Shown one piece after another: positions 1 to 9,275 of a stretch of 64,000 nucleotides of DNA. Origin of the DNA: Pseudomonas kermanshahensis (GTDB lineage: Bacteria; Pseudomonadota; Gammaproteobacteria; Pseudomonadales; Pseudomonadaceae). The position numbers and the translations under genes are program-made. How positions within the stretch are numbered: the first letter of the stretch is position 1; every line of letters starts with the position of its first letter. The stretch covers positions 1,054,001-1,118,000 of the forward strand of contig NZ_JABWRY020000001.1 of the NCBI RefSeq assembly GCF_014269205.2. The letters are read 5' to 3'. The notes under the pieces are model-generated. The model had not been told where the DNA came from. It searched no databases and worked only from the letters and a program-made list of their open reading frames with translations.

Positions 1-89
1 ACGAACTGGTCGAGGCGGATGCGCAAGGCGAAGCGCCGGAGGCTGTCGATGACGACAGCGCGGGCGCCGAAGAGGCACCGCAAGAGTAA
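1..89 (+). CDS. gyrA: DNA gyrase subunit A, C-terminal end (partial)
   Basis: The window opens inside a reading frame that ends with TAA at 87-89. It encodes an acidic tail rich in Glu, Asp and Ala (ELVEADAQGEAP...EEAPQE). An acidic, low-complexity tail is usual for proteobacterial GyrA, the ATP-dependent supercoiling subunit that cuts and rejoins DNA. Identity rests mainly on gene order: gyrA directly precedes serC in Pseudomonas. Only about 28 residues are visible, so no domain can be checked. Confidence 0.75.
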   Translation, partial: ELVEADAQGEAPEAVDDDSAGAEEAPQE

Positions 90-108
90 GCAAGCGCAAC
101 AACCCGAG

Positions 109-133
109 CGGGGCGACCAAGGTCGCCCCGTTT
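109..133 (+). terminator. Rho-independent terminator after gyrA
   Basis: A perfect 10-bp GC-rich stem (cggggcgacc at 109-118, ggtcgccccg at 121-130) is followed by TTT. It lies 20 bp after the gyrA stop and separates gyrA from serC. The T-run is short. Confidence 0.75.
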
Positions 134-185
134 GACTGATTACAGCAGGCAACGCTGGATCCTCCCATTAGTGGGGGCGTTTTTT

Positions 186-301
186 GTAGGAGCGGCCTTG
201 TGTCGCGAAAGGGCTGCAAGGCAGCCCCCAGGATTTCAGCGACGCTGCAAAAAGCTGGGGGCCGCTTTGCGGCCCTTTCGCGACGCAAGGCTGCTCCTAC
301 A
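186..301. repeat. Inverted REP pair (BIME) between gyrA and serC
   Basis: Two copies of a Pseudomonas-type REP face each other. The left begins gtaggagcggccttgtgtcg and the right ends with its near-complement cgacgcaaggctgctcctac. The same family recurs at 2551-2657. REPs are extragenic palindromes that can act in mRNA stability or as gyrase/IHF sites. This pair fills most of the gyrA-serC gap. Confidence 0.85.
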
Positions 302-361
302 AAGAGCGGTGCGCGGCGTGCGAGAAACGATTTTGTTCTATTTGGCAGAGCGAGAGTGGAT

Positions 362-1447
362 GTGAGCAAACGAGCCTTTAACTTCTGCGCAGGCCCTGCT
401 GCGCTTCCTGACGCTGTCCTGCAGCGCGCCCAGGCCGAAATGCTGGACTGGCGCGGCAAGGGCTTGTCGGTGATGGAAATGAGCCATCGCAGCGACGATT
501 ACGTGGCCATCGCCGAGAAGGCCGAGCAGGACCTGCGTGACCTGCTGTCCGTCCCCTCCAACTACAAGGTCCTGTTCCTGCAGGGCGGTGCCAGCCAGCA
601 GTTCGCCGAGATCCCGCTGAACCTGCTGCCGGAAAACGGTACCGCCGACTACGTCGAAACCGGTATCTGGTCGAAGAAGGCGATCGAGGAAGGGCGCCGT
701 TTCGGCAACATCAATGTCGCCGCCAGCGCCAAGCCTTACGACTACCTCGCCATCCCAGGCCAGAACGACTGGAACCTGACCAAGAACGCTGCCTACGTGC
801 ACTATGCGTCCAACGAGACCATTGGTGGCCTGCAATTCGACTGGGTGCCAGAAACCGGTGACGTTCCGCTGGTGGTCGACATGTCGTCCGATATCCTCTC
901 TCGCCCGATCGACGTCTCGCAGTACGGCCTGATCTACGCCGGCGCGCAGAAAAACATCGGCCCGAGCGGCCTGGTGGTGGTGATCGTGCGCGAAGACCTG
1001 CTGGGCCATGCCCGCAGCAGCTGCCCGACCATGCTCGACTACAAGGTGTCGGCCGACAACGGCTCGATGTACAACACCCCGGCCACCTATTCCTGGTACC
1101 TCTCGGGCCTGGTGTTCGAGTGGCTCAAGGAGCAGGGTGGCGTCGAGGCCATGGAGCAGCGCAACCGCGCCAAGAAAGACCGCCTGTACAGCTTCATCGA
1201 CGCCAGCGACTTCTACACCAACCCGATCAGCGTCAACGCCCGTTCGTGGATGAACGTGCCGTTCCGCCTGGCCGACGAGCGCCTGGACAAGGCCTTCCTG
1301 GCCGGCGCCGACGCCCGTGGCTTGCTCAACCTCAAGGGCCATCGTTCGGTCGGCGGCATGCGTGCCTCGATCTACAACGCCCTGGGCCTGGAAGCGGTTG
1401 AAGCCCTGGTTGGCTACATGGCTGAATTCGAGAAGGAGCACGGCTGA
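362..1447 (+). CDS. serC: Phosphoserine aminotransferase
   Basis: Encodes a 361-residue PLP enzyme that converts 3-phosphohydroxypyruvate and glutamate to phosphoserine; it also serves pyridoxal phosphate synthesis. The N terminus (SKRAFNFCAGPAALP) and the GAQKNIGPSG segment carrying the PLP lysine are typical of SerC. I chose the GTG at 362 because it gives the family-typical start and length; the open frame runs upstream into the REP but that part lacks family similarity. The stop overlaps the pheA start (TGATG), so serC and pheA are translationally coupled. Confidence 0.96.
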   Translation: MSKRAFNFCAGPAALPDAVLQRAQAEMLDWRGKGLSVMEMSHRSDDYVAIAEKAEQDLRDLLSVPSNYKVLFLQGGASQQFAEIPLNLLPENGTADYVETGIWSKKAIEEGRRFGNINVAASAKPYDYLAIPGQNDWNLTKNAAYVHYASNETIGGLQFDWVPETGDVPLVVDMSSDILSRPIDVSQYGLIYAGAQKNIGPSGLVVVIVREDLLGHARSSCPTMLDYKVSADNGSMYNTPATYSWYLSGLVFEWLKEQGGVEAMEQRNRAKKDRLYSFIDASDFYTNPISVNARSWMNVPFRLADERLDKAFLAGADARGLLNLKGHRSVGGMRASIYNALGLEAVEALVGYMAEFEKEHG

Positions 1448-2541
1448 TGTCCGAACACGAGCTCAAGGCGCTGCGCGTGCGCATCGACAGCCTCGACGAG
1501 AAGATCCTCGAGCTGATCAGCGAGCGCGCCCGTTGCGCCCAGGAAGTGGCGCGGGTCAAGACCGCCTCGCTCGCCGAAGGTGAAAAGCCGGTGTTCTACC
1601 GCCCCGAGCGTGAGGCTGCGGTACTCAAGCGGGTCATGGAGCGCAACAAGGGGCCGCTGGGCAACGAAGAGATGGCGCGGCTGTTCCGCGAAATCATGTC
1701 GTCCTGCCTGGCCCTGGAAGAGCCGCTGAAAATCGCCTACCTGGGCCCTGAAGGTACCTTCACCCAGGCAGCGGCGATGAAGCACTTCGGCCATGCCGTA
1801 ATCAGCCGCCCAATGGCGGCCATTGACGAAGTGTTCCGCGAAGTGGCGGCCGGTGCCGTCAACTTCGGCGTGGTGCCGGTGGAAAACTCCACCGAGGGCG
1901 CGGTCAGCCACACCCTGGACAGCTTCCTTGAGCACGACATGGTGATCTGCGGTGAAGTCGAGCTGCGCATCCACCACCACCTGCTGGTGGGTGAGAGCAC
2001 CAAGACCGACAGCATTACCCGCATCTACTCCCACGCCCAGTCGCTGGCCCAGTGCCGCAAGTGGCTGGATGCGCACTACCCGAACGTGGAGCGCGTGGCG
2101 GTTTCGAGCAACGCCGAAGCGGCCAAGCGGGTCAAGGGTGAGTGGAATTCGGCAGCGATCGCCGGTGATATGGCGGCGAACCTGTACGGCCTGACCCGTC
2201 TGGCCGAGAAGATCGAAGACCGTCCAGACAACTCGACGCGCTTCCTGATGATCGGTAACCAGGAAGTACCGCCGACCGGCGACGACAAGACCTCGATCAT
2301 CGTCTCGATGAGCAACAAGCCGGGGGCCTTGCACGAGCTGCTGGTGCCGTTCCACGAGAACGGTATCGACCTGACCCGCATCGAGACGCGCCCGTCGCGC
2401 AGCGGCAAGTGGACGTACGTGTTCTTCATCGACTTCGTCGGCCACCACCGCGACCCGTTGATCAAGGCAGTGCTGGAGGCGATCAGCCAAGAGGCTGTGG
2501 GGCTGAAGGTGCTGGGGTCTTATCCGAAGGCGGTGCTGTAA
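1447..2541 (+). CDS. pheA: Bifunctional chorismate mutase / prephenate dehydratase (P-protein)
   Basis: A 364-residue cytoplasmic enzyme of phenylalanine synthesis. Residues about 1-90 form an AroQ chorismate mutase (RVRIDSLDEKILELISERA). Residues about 95-275 are prephenate dehydratase, with YLGPEGTFTQ and VPVENSTEGAV. Residues about 285-360 are an ACT domain with GALHELL and the ESRP-type loop here reading ETRPSR, the usual site of phenylalanine feedback. The ATG overlaps the serC stop. No leader peptide or attenuator is seen. Confidence 0.97.
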   Translation: MSEHELKALRVRIDSLDEKILELISERARCAQEVARVKTASLAEGEKPVFYRPEREAAVLKRVMERNKGPLGNEEMARLFREIMSSCLALEEPLKIAYLGPEGTFTQAAAMKHFGHAVISRPMAAIDEVFREVAAGAVNFGVVPVENSTEGAVSHTLDSFLEHDMVICGEVELRIHHHLLVGESTKTDSITRIYSHAQSLAQCRKWLDAHYPNVERVAVSSNAEAAKRVKGEWNSAAIAGDMAANLYGLTRLAEKIEDRPDNSTRFLMIGNQEVPPTGDDKTSIIVSMSNKPGALHELLVPFHENGIDLTRIETRPSRSGKWTYVFFIDFVGHHRDPLIKAVLEAISQEAVGLKVLGSYPKAVL

Positions 2542-2550
2542 ATGAGCTTG

Positions 2551-2657
2551 CCGGGGCCGCTTTGCGCCCCATCGCGACGCAAGGCCGCTCCTACAGGGCC
2601 TGCGTGATACCTGTGGGCGCGGCCTTGTGTCGCGATGGGCTGCGAAGCGGCCCCCTG
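2551..2657. repeat. Inverted REP pair (BIME) between pheA and tyrA-aroA
   Basis: Two oppositely oriented REPs share cgcgacgcaaggccgctcct and its complement ggcgcggccttgtgtcgcga. They belong to the family at 186-301. They begin within 10 bp of the pheA stop and end about 45 bp before the tyrA-aroA start, so they lie inside the transcript if the genes are co-transcribed. Confidence 0.85.
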
Positions 2658-2700
2658 CGGTCTCACAGACTGTCTTGATTTCTGAACAGGGTTCGCACTC

Positions 2701-4941
2701 GTGGTAAATGCAGTAACAACCAAACCCGCACCGCTCATCGGTCGCCTCGTCGTCGTAGGCCTGGGCCTGATCGGCGGCTCCTTCGCCAAGGGCTTGCGCG
2801 AAAGCGGCCTGTGCCGCGAAGTGGTCGGCGTCGACCTGGATGCCCCCTCGCGCAAGCAGGCCGTGGCCCTGGGGGTGGTCGACCGCTGTGAAGAAGACCT
2901 CGCCGCCGCCTGTGTCGGTGCCGATGTCATCCAGCTGGCCGTGCCGATCCTGGCCATGGAAAAGCTGCTGGCGCGCCTGGCACAGCTCGACCTGGGCGAT
3001 GCCGTCATCACCGATGTCGGCAGCGCCAAGGGCAATGTGGTGCGCGCCGCCCGTGAAGTCCTGGGTGAGCGCCTGTCGCGCTTCGTCCCCGGCCACCCGA
3101 TTGCCGGTTCTGAGCAGAGCGGGGTAGAGGCCTCCAACGCCGCCCTGTTCCGTCGCCACAAGGTCATCCTCACGCCGCTGCCGGACACCGACCCCGCCGC
3201 CCTGGCCACGGTAGACCGCCTGTGGCGCGCATTGGATGCCGATGTCGAGCACATGCCGGTCGAGCGCCATGACGAAGTCCTGGCCGCCACCAGCCACCTG
3301 CCGCACTTGCTGGCCTTCGGCCTGGTCGATTCGCTGGCCAAGCGCAATGAAAACCTCGAGATCTTCCGGTACGCTGCGGGAGGCTTCCGCGATTTCACGA
3401 GAATCGCCGGCAGCGACCCGACCATGTGGCACGACATCTTTCTCGCCAACCGCGAAGCCGTCCTGCGCACGCTTGATACATATCGCAGCGATCTCGACGC
3501 CTTGCGCGACGCGATCGATGCAGGGGACGGGCACCAGTTGCTGGGTGTATTCACCCGCGCACGCGTTGCCCGCGAGCATTTCAGTAAAATCCTGGCCCGC
3601 CGGGCCTATGTGGACGCTATGAACGCCAACGATCTGATTTTCCTGGCCCAACCGGGTGGCCGCCTGACCGGGCGAATCCGCGTACCGGGCGACAAGTCGA
3701 TTTCTCACCGCTCGATCATGCTCGGCTCGCTGGCCGAAGGCACGACCGAGGTCGAAGGGTTCCTCGAAGGTGAGGATGCGCTGGCGACCTTGCAAGCCTT
3801 CCGTGACATGGGGGTGGTCATCGAAGGCCCGAACCAGGGTCGCGTAACCATCCATGGGGTCGGCCTGCACGGCCTCAAGCCGCCACCTGGGCCAATCTAC
3901 GTGGGTAACTCCGGCACCTCGATGCGCTTGCTCTCTGGCCTGTTGGCCGGTCAGCCGTTCGACGTGACCATGACCGGTGATGCCTCGCTGTCCAAGCGCC
4001 CGATGAATCGCGTGGCTAACCCGCTGCGCGAAATGGGCGCAGTGGTCGAGACTGGCCCTGAAGGCCGTCCGCCATTGACCATCCGTGGTGGCAACAAGCT
4101 CAAGGCGCTGACCTACACGCTGCCAATGGCCAGTGCCCAGGTCAAATCGTGCCTGCTGCTGGCCGGTCTGTATGCCGAAGGCAAGACCACGGTCACTGAA
4201 CCTGCACCGACCCGTGACCACACCGAGCGCATGCTGCGCGGCTTTGGTTACGCAGTCGAGTCCAATGGCCCGGTGGCTTCGCTGCAGTCTGGCGGCAAGC
4301 TGACGGCGACCCGCATCGAAGTGCCTGCCGATATTTCGTCGGCGGCGTTCTTCCTGGTCGCAGCCTCGATCGCTCAAGGCTCTGAGCTGGTGCTCGAGCA
4401 TGTCGGCATCAACCCGACCCGTACCGGCGTGATCGACATTCTGCGACTGATGGGCGGCGACATCACCCTGGAAAACCAGCGTGAAGTGGGTGGCGAGCCG
4501 GTGGCCGACCTGCGTGTGCGCGGTGCTCAGCTCAAGGGTATCGACATCCCCGAAAACCTGGTGCCGCTGGCCATCGACGAGTTCCCGGTACTGTTCGTCG
4601 CCGCGGCCTGTGCCGAAGGGCGCACCGTGCTGCGTGGCGCCGAAGAGCTGCGGGTCAAGGAATCCGACCGCATCCAGGTCATGGCCGATGGGCTGATCAG
4701 CCTGGGCGTGAAGTGCGAACCGACCCCGGACGGCATCATCATCGACGGCGGCCAGATCGGCGGCGGCGAAGTGCACGGCCACGGTGACCACCGTATCGCC
4801 ATGGCCTTCAGCGTTGCCTCGCTGCGTGCCACTGCGCCGATTCGCATCCATGACTGCGCCAACGTCGCCACCTCGTTCCCTAACTTCCTGGCGCTGTGTG
4901 CCGAAGTCGGTATCCGCGTGGCTGAAGAGGGCAAGTCGTGA
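2701..4941 (+). CDS. tyrA-aroA: Fused prephenate dehydrogenase / EPSP synthase
   Basis: One 746-residue frame holds two enzymes of the aromatic pathway. Residues about 10-295 are TyrA (NAD-binding [29 protein letters not shown]). From Met307 the sequence is a complete AroA, 5-enolpyruvylshikimate-3-phosphate synthase, with [20 protein letters not shown] and KESDRI. Starts with GTG at 2701. The stop overlaps the cmk start by 4 bp. An internal ATG at 3619 could in principle start AroA alone. This fusion is known from P. putida-group genomes. Confidence 0.95.
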   Translation: MVNAVTTKPAPLIGRLVVVGLGLIGGSFAKGLRESGLCREVVGVDLDAPSRKQAVALGVVDRCEEDLAAACVGADVIQLAVPILAMEKLLARLAQLDLGDAVITDVGSAKGNVVRAAREVLGERLSRFVPGHPIAGSEQSGVEASNAALFRRHKVILTPLPDTDPAALATVDRLWRALDADVEHMPVERHDEVLAATSHLPHLLAFGLVDSLAKRNENLEIFRYAAGGFRDFTRIAGSDPTMWHDIFLANREAVLRTLDTYRSDLDALRDAIDAGDGHQLLGVFTRARVAREHFSKILARRAYVDAMNANDLIFLAQPGGRLTGRIRVPGDKSISHRSIMLGSLAEGTTEVEGFLEGEDALATLQAFRDMGVVIEGPNQGRVTIHGVGLHGLKPPPGPIYVGNSGTSMRLLSGLLAGQPFDVTMTGDASLSKRPMNRVANPLREMGAVVETGPEGRPPLTIRGGNKLKALTYTLPMASAQVKSCLLLAGLYAEGKTTVTEPAPTRDHTERMLRGFGYAVESNGPVASLQSGGKLTATRIEVPADISSAAFFLVAASIAQGSELVLEHVGINPTRTGVIDILRLMGGDITLENQREVGGEPVADLRVRGAQLKGIDIPENLVPLAIDEFPVLFVAAACAEGRTVLRGAEELRVKESDRIQVMADGLISLGVKCEPTPDGIIIDGGQIGGGEVHGHGDHRIAMAFSVASLRATAPIRIHDCANVATSFPNFLALCAEVGIRVAEEGKS

Positions 4942-5624
4942 ATTCGCAAGCAACAGTCATCACCATCGATGGGCCAAGCGGCTCGGGCAAGGGCACGGTC
5001 GCCGGTCTGCTGGCTCGCGAGCTGGGCTGGCGCCTGCTGGACTCCGGCGCGCTGTACCGTTTGCTGGCGTTCAATGCCAACAATCACGGCGTCGACCTGA
5101 CCAACGAAGAGCTGCTCAAGCAACTTGCCGCCCATCTGGATGTGCAGTTCATCGCGGCCGAGCCCGGTAAGCTGCAACAGATCATCCTTGAGGGTGAGGA
5201 CGTCAGCAGTGTCATCCGCACCGAAACCGTCGGTGCAGGCGCCTCGATGGTGGCCTCGTTGCCTGCCGTGCGGGACGCTTTGTTGTTGCGTCAGCGTGCA
5301 TTCCGCGAGGCTCCGGGCTTGATCGCCGATGGTCGCGACATGGGTACCGTGGTGTTCCCGGATGCGCCCTTGAAGATTTTCCTGACCGCCAGCGCCGAGG
5401 AACGGGCACGTCGTCGTTACCTGCAGTTGAAGGGCAAAGGCGAAGATGTTAGTCTGTCGAGTCTGCTGGATGAGATTCGTGCACGTGATGAGCGTGACAC
5501 CCAACGTGCAGTGGCCCCGCTGAAACCAGCGGCCGATGCCATTCAGTTGGACTCTACCGAGTTGTCCATCGAGCAGGTGTTGCAACGTATCAGGAGTGAG
5601 ATCGCGCTTCGCGACCTTCACTGA
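4938..5624 (+). CDS. cmk: Cytidylate kinase
   Basis: A 228-residue nucleoside monophosphate kinase that phosphorylates CMP and dCMP with ATP. The P-loop is [11 protein letters not shown] near residue 10. DSGALYR (CMP binding), [11 protein letters not shown] and the arginine-rich RARRRYLQ segment are all present, and length is normal. GTG start overlaps the tyrA-aroA stop. rpsA follows after a 123-bp leader, the usual cmk-rpsA order in proteobacteria. Confidence 0.96.
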   Translation: MNSQATVITIDGPSGSGKGTVAGLLARELGWRLLDSGALYRLLAFNANNHGVDLTNEELLKQLAAHLDVQFIAAEPGKLQQIILEGEDVSSVIRTETVGAGASMVASLPAVRDALLLRQRAFREAPGLIADGRDMGTVVFPDAPLKIFLTASAEERARRRYLQLKGKGEDVSLSSLLDEIRARDERDTQRAVAPLKPAADAIQLDSTELSIEQVLQRIRSEIALRDLH

Positions 5625-5688
5625 TAGCCAGGAGAGCAGGCAGGTGCACCAGTCAACGTCCTGTCGGCTTTCCTTTAAATAACGAAAC

Positions 5689-5729
5689 CCACATTGTCTG
5701 GAATGTGGCGATGGGCGTCTGTTTCGCCC
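5689..5729 (+). promoter_or_regulatory. Two hairpins in the rpsA leader
   Basis: Just before rpsA the leader can form two adjacent stems: ccacatt (5689-5695) with aatgtgg (5702-5708), and gggcg (5713-5717) with cgccc (5725-5729). The start codon is 18 bp further on with ACAGGA as ribosome site. In E. coli, leader hairpins of rpsA mediate translational autoregulation by S1. A similar role here is inferred from position and shape only. Confidence 0.5.
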
Positions 5730-5747
5730 GAATCTACAGGAATTAAA

Positions 5748-7424
5748 ATGAGCGAAAGCTTTGCAGAACTCTTTGAAGAAAGCCTGAAAACCCTCAATCT
5801 TCAGCCGGGTGCGATCATCACCGGTATCGTTGTCGACATCGACGGCGACTGGGTTACCGTACACGCTGGCCTGAAGTCCGAGGGCGTCATCCCGCTCGAG
5901 CAGTTCTACAACGAAGCTGGCGAGCTGACCATCAAGGTCGGTGACGAAGTTCACGTTGCGCTGGACGCGGTCGAAGACGGCTTTGGCGAAACCAAACTGT
6001 CCCGTGAAAAAGCCAAGCGCGCCGAGTGCTGGATTGTTCTGGAAGCAGCTTTCGCCGCCGAAGAAGTGGTCAAGGGCGTTATCAACGGTAAGGTTAAGGG
6101 CGGCTTCACTGTCGACGTTAACGGCATCCGTGCGTTCCTGCCGGGCTCCCTGGTTGATGTCCGCCCAGTGCGCGACACCACCCACCTGGAAGGCAAAGAG
6201 CTGGAATTCAAGGTCATCAAGCTCGACCAGAAGCGCAACAACGTTGTCGTTTCCCGTCGCAGCGTGCTGGAAGCCGAGAACTCCGCCGAGCGCGAAGCCC
6301 TGCTGGAAACCCTGCAGGAAGGCCAGCAAGTCAAAGGTATCGTCAAGAACCTCACCGACTACGGCGCATTCGTGGACCTGGGCGGTATCGACGGCCTGCT
6401 GCACATCACCGACATGGCCTGGAAGCGCATCAAGCATCCTTCCGAAATCGTTAACGTTGGCGACGAAGTCGACGTTCGCGTTCTGAAGTTCGACCGTGAG
6501 CGCAACCGCGTTTCGCTGGGTCTGAAGCAGATGGGCGAAGATCCGTGGGTTGCTATCACTGCCCGCTACCCAGAAGGTACTCGCGTACAAGCTCGCGTTA
6601 CCAACCTGACCGACTACGGCTGCTTCGCTGAGCTGGAAGAAGGCGTTGAAGGTCTGGTACACGTTTCCGAAATGGACTGGACCAACAAGAACATCCACCC
6701 GTCGAAAGTCGTTCAGGTTGGCGACGAAGTGGAAGTCATGGTTCTGGACATCGACGAAGAGCGTCGTCGTATCTCCCTGGGCATCAAGCAGTGCAAGTCC
6801 AACCCATGGGAAGACTTCTCCGGCCAGTTCAACAAGGGTGACAAGATCACCGGTACCATCAAGTCGATCACCGACTTCGGTATCTTCATTGGTCTGGACG
6901 GCGGCATCGACGGCCTGGTTCACCTGTCCGACATCTCCTGGAACGAAACCGGCGAAGAAGCCGTACGTCGTTTCAAGAAGGGCGACGAGCTGGAAACCGT
7001 CATCCTGTCGGTCGACCCAGAGCGCGAGCGCATCTCCCTGGGCATCAAGCAGCTGGAAGACGATCCGTTCTCCAACTTCGTTGCTGTCAATGACAAGGGC
7101 GCTATCGTCAAGGGCATCGTGAAAGAAGTTGACGCCAAAGGCGCCATCGTCACCCTGGCCGACGACATCGAAGCCACTCTGAAAGCTTCCGAAATCAGCC
7201 GTGACCGCGTTGAAGACGCGCGTAACGTTCTGAAGGAAGGCGAAGAGATCGAAGCTAAGATCATCAGCGTTGACCGTAAGTCCCGCGTTATCAGCCTGTC
7301 GATCAAATCGAAAGACGACGCTGAAGAGCGCGAAGCTATCCAGAGCCTGAAAAACGCTCCGGAAGCTGCTGCCGACACCACCATGGCTGCGCTGCTGCGC
7401 GAAGCAATGGCCAAACAGAACTAA
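5748..7424 (+). CDS. rpsA: 30S ribosomal protein S1
   Basis: A 558-residue RNA-binding protein of the small subunit that helps load structured mRNAs. Six S1/OB repeats can be followed, for example [24 protein letters not shown] and [20 protein letters not shown]. The frame is open upstream to 5694, but the ATG at 5748 gives the canonical [12 protein letters not shown] start. A strong terminator follows at 7444. Codon use is that of a highly expressed gene. Confidence 0.98.
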   Translation: MSESFAELFEESLKTLNLQPGAIITGIVVDIDGDWVTVHAGLKSEGVIPLEQFYNEAGELTIKVGDEVHVALDAVEDGFGETKLSREKAKRAECWIVLEAAFAAEEVVKGVINGKVKGGFTVDVNGIRAFLPGSLVDVRPVRDTTHLEGKELEFKVIKLDQKRNNVVVSRRSVLEAENSAEREALLETLQEGQQVKGIVKNLTDYGAFVDLGGIDGLLHITDMAWKRIKHPSEIVNVGDEVDVRVLKFDRERNRVSLGLKQMGEDPWVAITARYPEGTRVQARVTNLTDYGCFAELEEGVEGLVHVSEMDWTNKNIHPSKVVQVGDEVEVMVLDIDEERRRISLGIKQCKSNPWEDFSGQFNKGDKITGTIKSITDFGIFIGLDGGIDGLVHLSDISWNETGEEAVRRFKKGDELETVILSVDPERERISLGIKQLEDDPFSNFVAVNDKGAIVKGIVKEVDAKGAIVTLADDIEATLKASEISRDRVEDARNVLKEGEEIEAKIISVDRKSRVISLSIKSKDDAEEREAIQSLKNAPEAAADTTMAALLREAMAKQN

Positions 7425-7443
7425 GTTCTGTTGGATCGGTAAG

Positions 7444-7475
7444 AAAAAGGGCGACCCTCGGGTCGCCCTTTTTTT
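7444..7475 (+). terminator. Rho-independent terminator after rpsA
   Basis: A strong GC stem, gggcgacc / ggtcgccc, has A-run and T-run flanks (AAAAA before, seven Ts after). It lies 20 bp beyond the rpsA stop. Confidence 0.93.
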
Positions 7476-7521
7476 ATCTGTGATTTTTGTGGTGGTGCCT
7501 AAATCGAGCGGCCCGAATCAA

Positions 7522-7568
7522 TCGTAGCGAGCGTTGCTCGCGATGCGCCGCGCGGGCGGCGCTCGATC
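7522..7568. repeat. REP palindrome flanking the RAYT gene (left copy)
   Basis: Contains gcgagcgttgctcgcgatgc and the imperfect palindrome gccgcgcgggcggc, ending cgctcgatct. The same sequence is found twice on the other side of the transposase (inside 8178-8408). It differs from the ggccttgtgtcgcga family, so it is probably the cognate REP of this RAYT. Confidence 0.85.
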
Positions 7569-8024
7569 TCAAACCCACACTGCATCCCTGTGCGGATAAT
7601 CGCCAATCCTGGCGACCAATCCCGCCCTGACCGGATTGGCTATGATGTATCGGGCAACCCTCAAAACATCTTCATCTTGCCGCAAAGCCCGGTCGTGATA
7701 ACCCGCCTGCCAGACCGGTGAAACCTTTATCCCTGCCTTGCGCAGTGCATGACTGGACCGGCTCTTTACGCGTTGCATAAGTACACTAAGCGTCACTTCC
7801 CCTAATTCAAGCAACCAATGCACATGGTCAGGCATCACAACCCAGGCTAATGACCGGCAGTGGTTTTTTACTTCGGCATGGCGAAGGTTCTGGATAATCA
7901 TGCGCGCTAAATGAAAGTCCTGAAACAGTGGCCGACGTTGGTGTGTGGCTGTGGTCAACATATAAAGCCTGCCTGGCTCAGAGTATCGTGCGCGGCGAAG
8001 CATGCAGCCATGAGGTTTGGGCAT
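7569..8024 (-). CDS. REP-associated tyrosine transposase (RAYT, Y1/IS200-like)
   Basis: A 151-residue Y1 single-strand DNA transposase of the TnpA_REP group. The HUH metal motif is in MPDHVHWLL (residues about 61-69). The probable catalytic tyrosine is in RYIIANPVRAGLV near the C terminus. RAYTs are single-copy, usually immobile genes thought to spread REP palindromes. Here it is bracketed by REPs of one family: one downstream and a nested inverted pair upstream. No insertion-sequence ends beyond the REPs are seen. It sits alone between rpsA and ihfB. Confidence 0.92.
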   Translation of the reverse strand: MPKPHGCMLRRARYSEPGRLYMLTTATHQRRPLFQDFHLARMIIQNLRHAEVKNHCRSLAWVVMPDHVHWLLELGEVTLSVLMQRVKSRSSHALRKAGIKVSPVWQAGYHDRALRQDEDVLRVARYIIANPVRAGLVARIGDYPHRDAVWV

Positions 8025-8177
8025 CGTGTTCTTCCGTGAACAAGGGCGTCCAATCAGCGTAGTTGCCGACCTGTGGCGCTGGGCGATGGAAGATTGTCAG
8101 CATGTAAATGCCATGAGTTGAATGGCTGGGTCAGTGGGGGCGTGGGGCGGCCATTTGGCGTGAGTTGTGTGGTGGTG

Positions 8178-8408
8178 CGTAGATCGAGCGCCGCCCGCGC
8201 GGCGCATCGCGAGCAACGCTCGCTCCTACGTTTGTATCGGGCCAGTTATTTCTGGGGTAAATGCCCGCGACCGCCTTGGCGCATGGCGTAATATCGCGTC
8301 TAGCAAACAAGGCGGTCGCGCGCGCCTGTCACAGGCGTTATTGGCCAAAAACAAACGTAGGAGCGAGCGTTGCTCGCGATGCGCCGCGCGGGCGGCGCTC
8401 GATCTACG
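8178..8408. repeat. Nested inverted REP pair (about 230-bp palindrome)
   Basis: The outer arms are full REPs: gtagatcgagcgccgcccgc at the left and its complement gcgggcggcgctcgatctac at the right. Inside are further matching arms: ctacgtttgt with acaaacgtag, and gcgaccgcctt with aaggcggtcgc. The whole element could fold as one long multi-level hairpin. Apart from this the 570-bp RAYT-ihfB gap shows only AT-rich sequence before ihfB, where its promoter probably lies. Confidence 0.85.
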
Positions 8409-8593
8409 CGTCACCCCAAAACTCACGACGTACCCCTTCAACCACGCGCATCCCAGCCAATCCGCGACAAATTTCTTTTTACTTCAATCTTGAATTTTTT
8501 TATTAAGTCAAGAACCGCCCTGTTCAAATCCCTCCCAGCGTGCTACAAACTGGTTAAGCAATGATCTAGCTGCTTGATAACGAAGGGAAAAAT

Positions 8594-8890
8594 ATGACGA
8601 AGTCGGAGCTGATCGAACGTATTGTCACCCATCAGGGGCTGCTCTCCTCGAAAGATGTGGAGTTGGCCATCAAGACCATGCTTGAGCAGATGTCGCAGTG
8701 CCTGGCGACGGGCGATCGCATCGAGATTCGCGGTTTTGGCAGCTTCTCGCTGCACTATCGCGCACCCCGTGTCGGTCGCAACCCCAAGACTGGCCAGTCG
8801 GTCAGCTTGGAAGGCAAGTTCGTGCCGCACTTCAAACCGGGCAAGGAATTGCGTGACCGGGTCAATGAAGAAGATGAGGCCGAGGCCTGA
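8594..8890 (+). CDS. ihfB: Integration host factor subunit beta
   Basis: A 98-residue HU/IHF-family protein that bends DNA as a heterodimer with IhfA. The conserved body includes [17 protein letters not shown] and RNPKTG in the DNA-intercalating arm (residues about 45-70). Length matches the family. A ribosome site AAGGGA lies 7 bp before ATG. In P. aeruginosa the same gene (himD) marks the left border of the O-antigen locus, and wzz lies two genes on here. Confidence 0.97.
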   Translation: MTKSELIERIVTHQGLLSSKDVELAIKTMLEQMSQCLATGDRIEIRGFGSFSLHYRAPRVGRNPKTGQSVSLEGKFVPHFKPGKELRDRVNEEDEAEA

Positions 8891-8908
8891 TAAAAAAGGA
8901 GCAGTCTG

Positions 8909-9172
8909 ATGCGTAACCTCAAGCGCGCCCTGGCGGCGTTGTTCGTGCTGCTGTTGGCGGCTGTGGTGCTGTTCTTCGTGCTCGAGAACCAGCAGGCGGT
9001 CTCGTTGGTCCTGTTTGGTTGGTCTGCCCCTGAAGTGCCGGTTGCGGTACTGGTACTGGCCGCGCTGGTCATCGGCTTGGCTATCGGCCCACTGCTCGGC
9101 GCCTACGGCGTGCAGCGCAGCAAGCGCAAAATTCGCGCTTCTGCCCGCCAAGCGGCATTAAGCGGTAATTGA
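8909..9172 (+). CDS. LapA-domain inner-membrane protein
   Basis: An 87-residue protein with two predicted membrane segments: residues about 5-27 (ALAALFVLLLAAVVLFFVL) and about 41-65, followed by a basic tail (QRSKRKIRASAR). This is the LapA (DUF1049, lipopolysaccharide assembly A) pattern, with the family-like ENQQAVSLVLFGW between the helices. LapA proteins work in regulation of LPS synthesis in enterobacteria. It is 18 bp after ihfB with an AAAGGAG site and probably shares its transcript. Confidence 0.85.
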   Translation: MRNLKRALAALFVLLLAAVVLFFVLENQQAVSLVLFGWSAPEVPVAVLVLAALVIGLAIGPLLGAYGVQRSKRKIRASARQAALSGN

Positions 9173-9275
9173 GGCGGTTTCCTACTTCTATTGAGGAAAG
9201 TCTCACCTATGCCCGCATCGGCTGTCATGAAGTAATAGCACACTTCATTTTCGGCCCAGGCGAGTGTGCAGCAGC

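Noticed and set aside
1414..4953. A 1179-codon open frame on the minus strand across pheA and tyrA-aroA
   Set aside because: It is antisense to firmly identified genes, has shadow-type composition (Gln, His, Arg rich) and no family motifs.
8167..8564. Several 60-108 codon frames between the RAYT and ihfB
   Set aside because: They are translations of the REP palindromes and share their repeats; no start signals.
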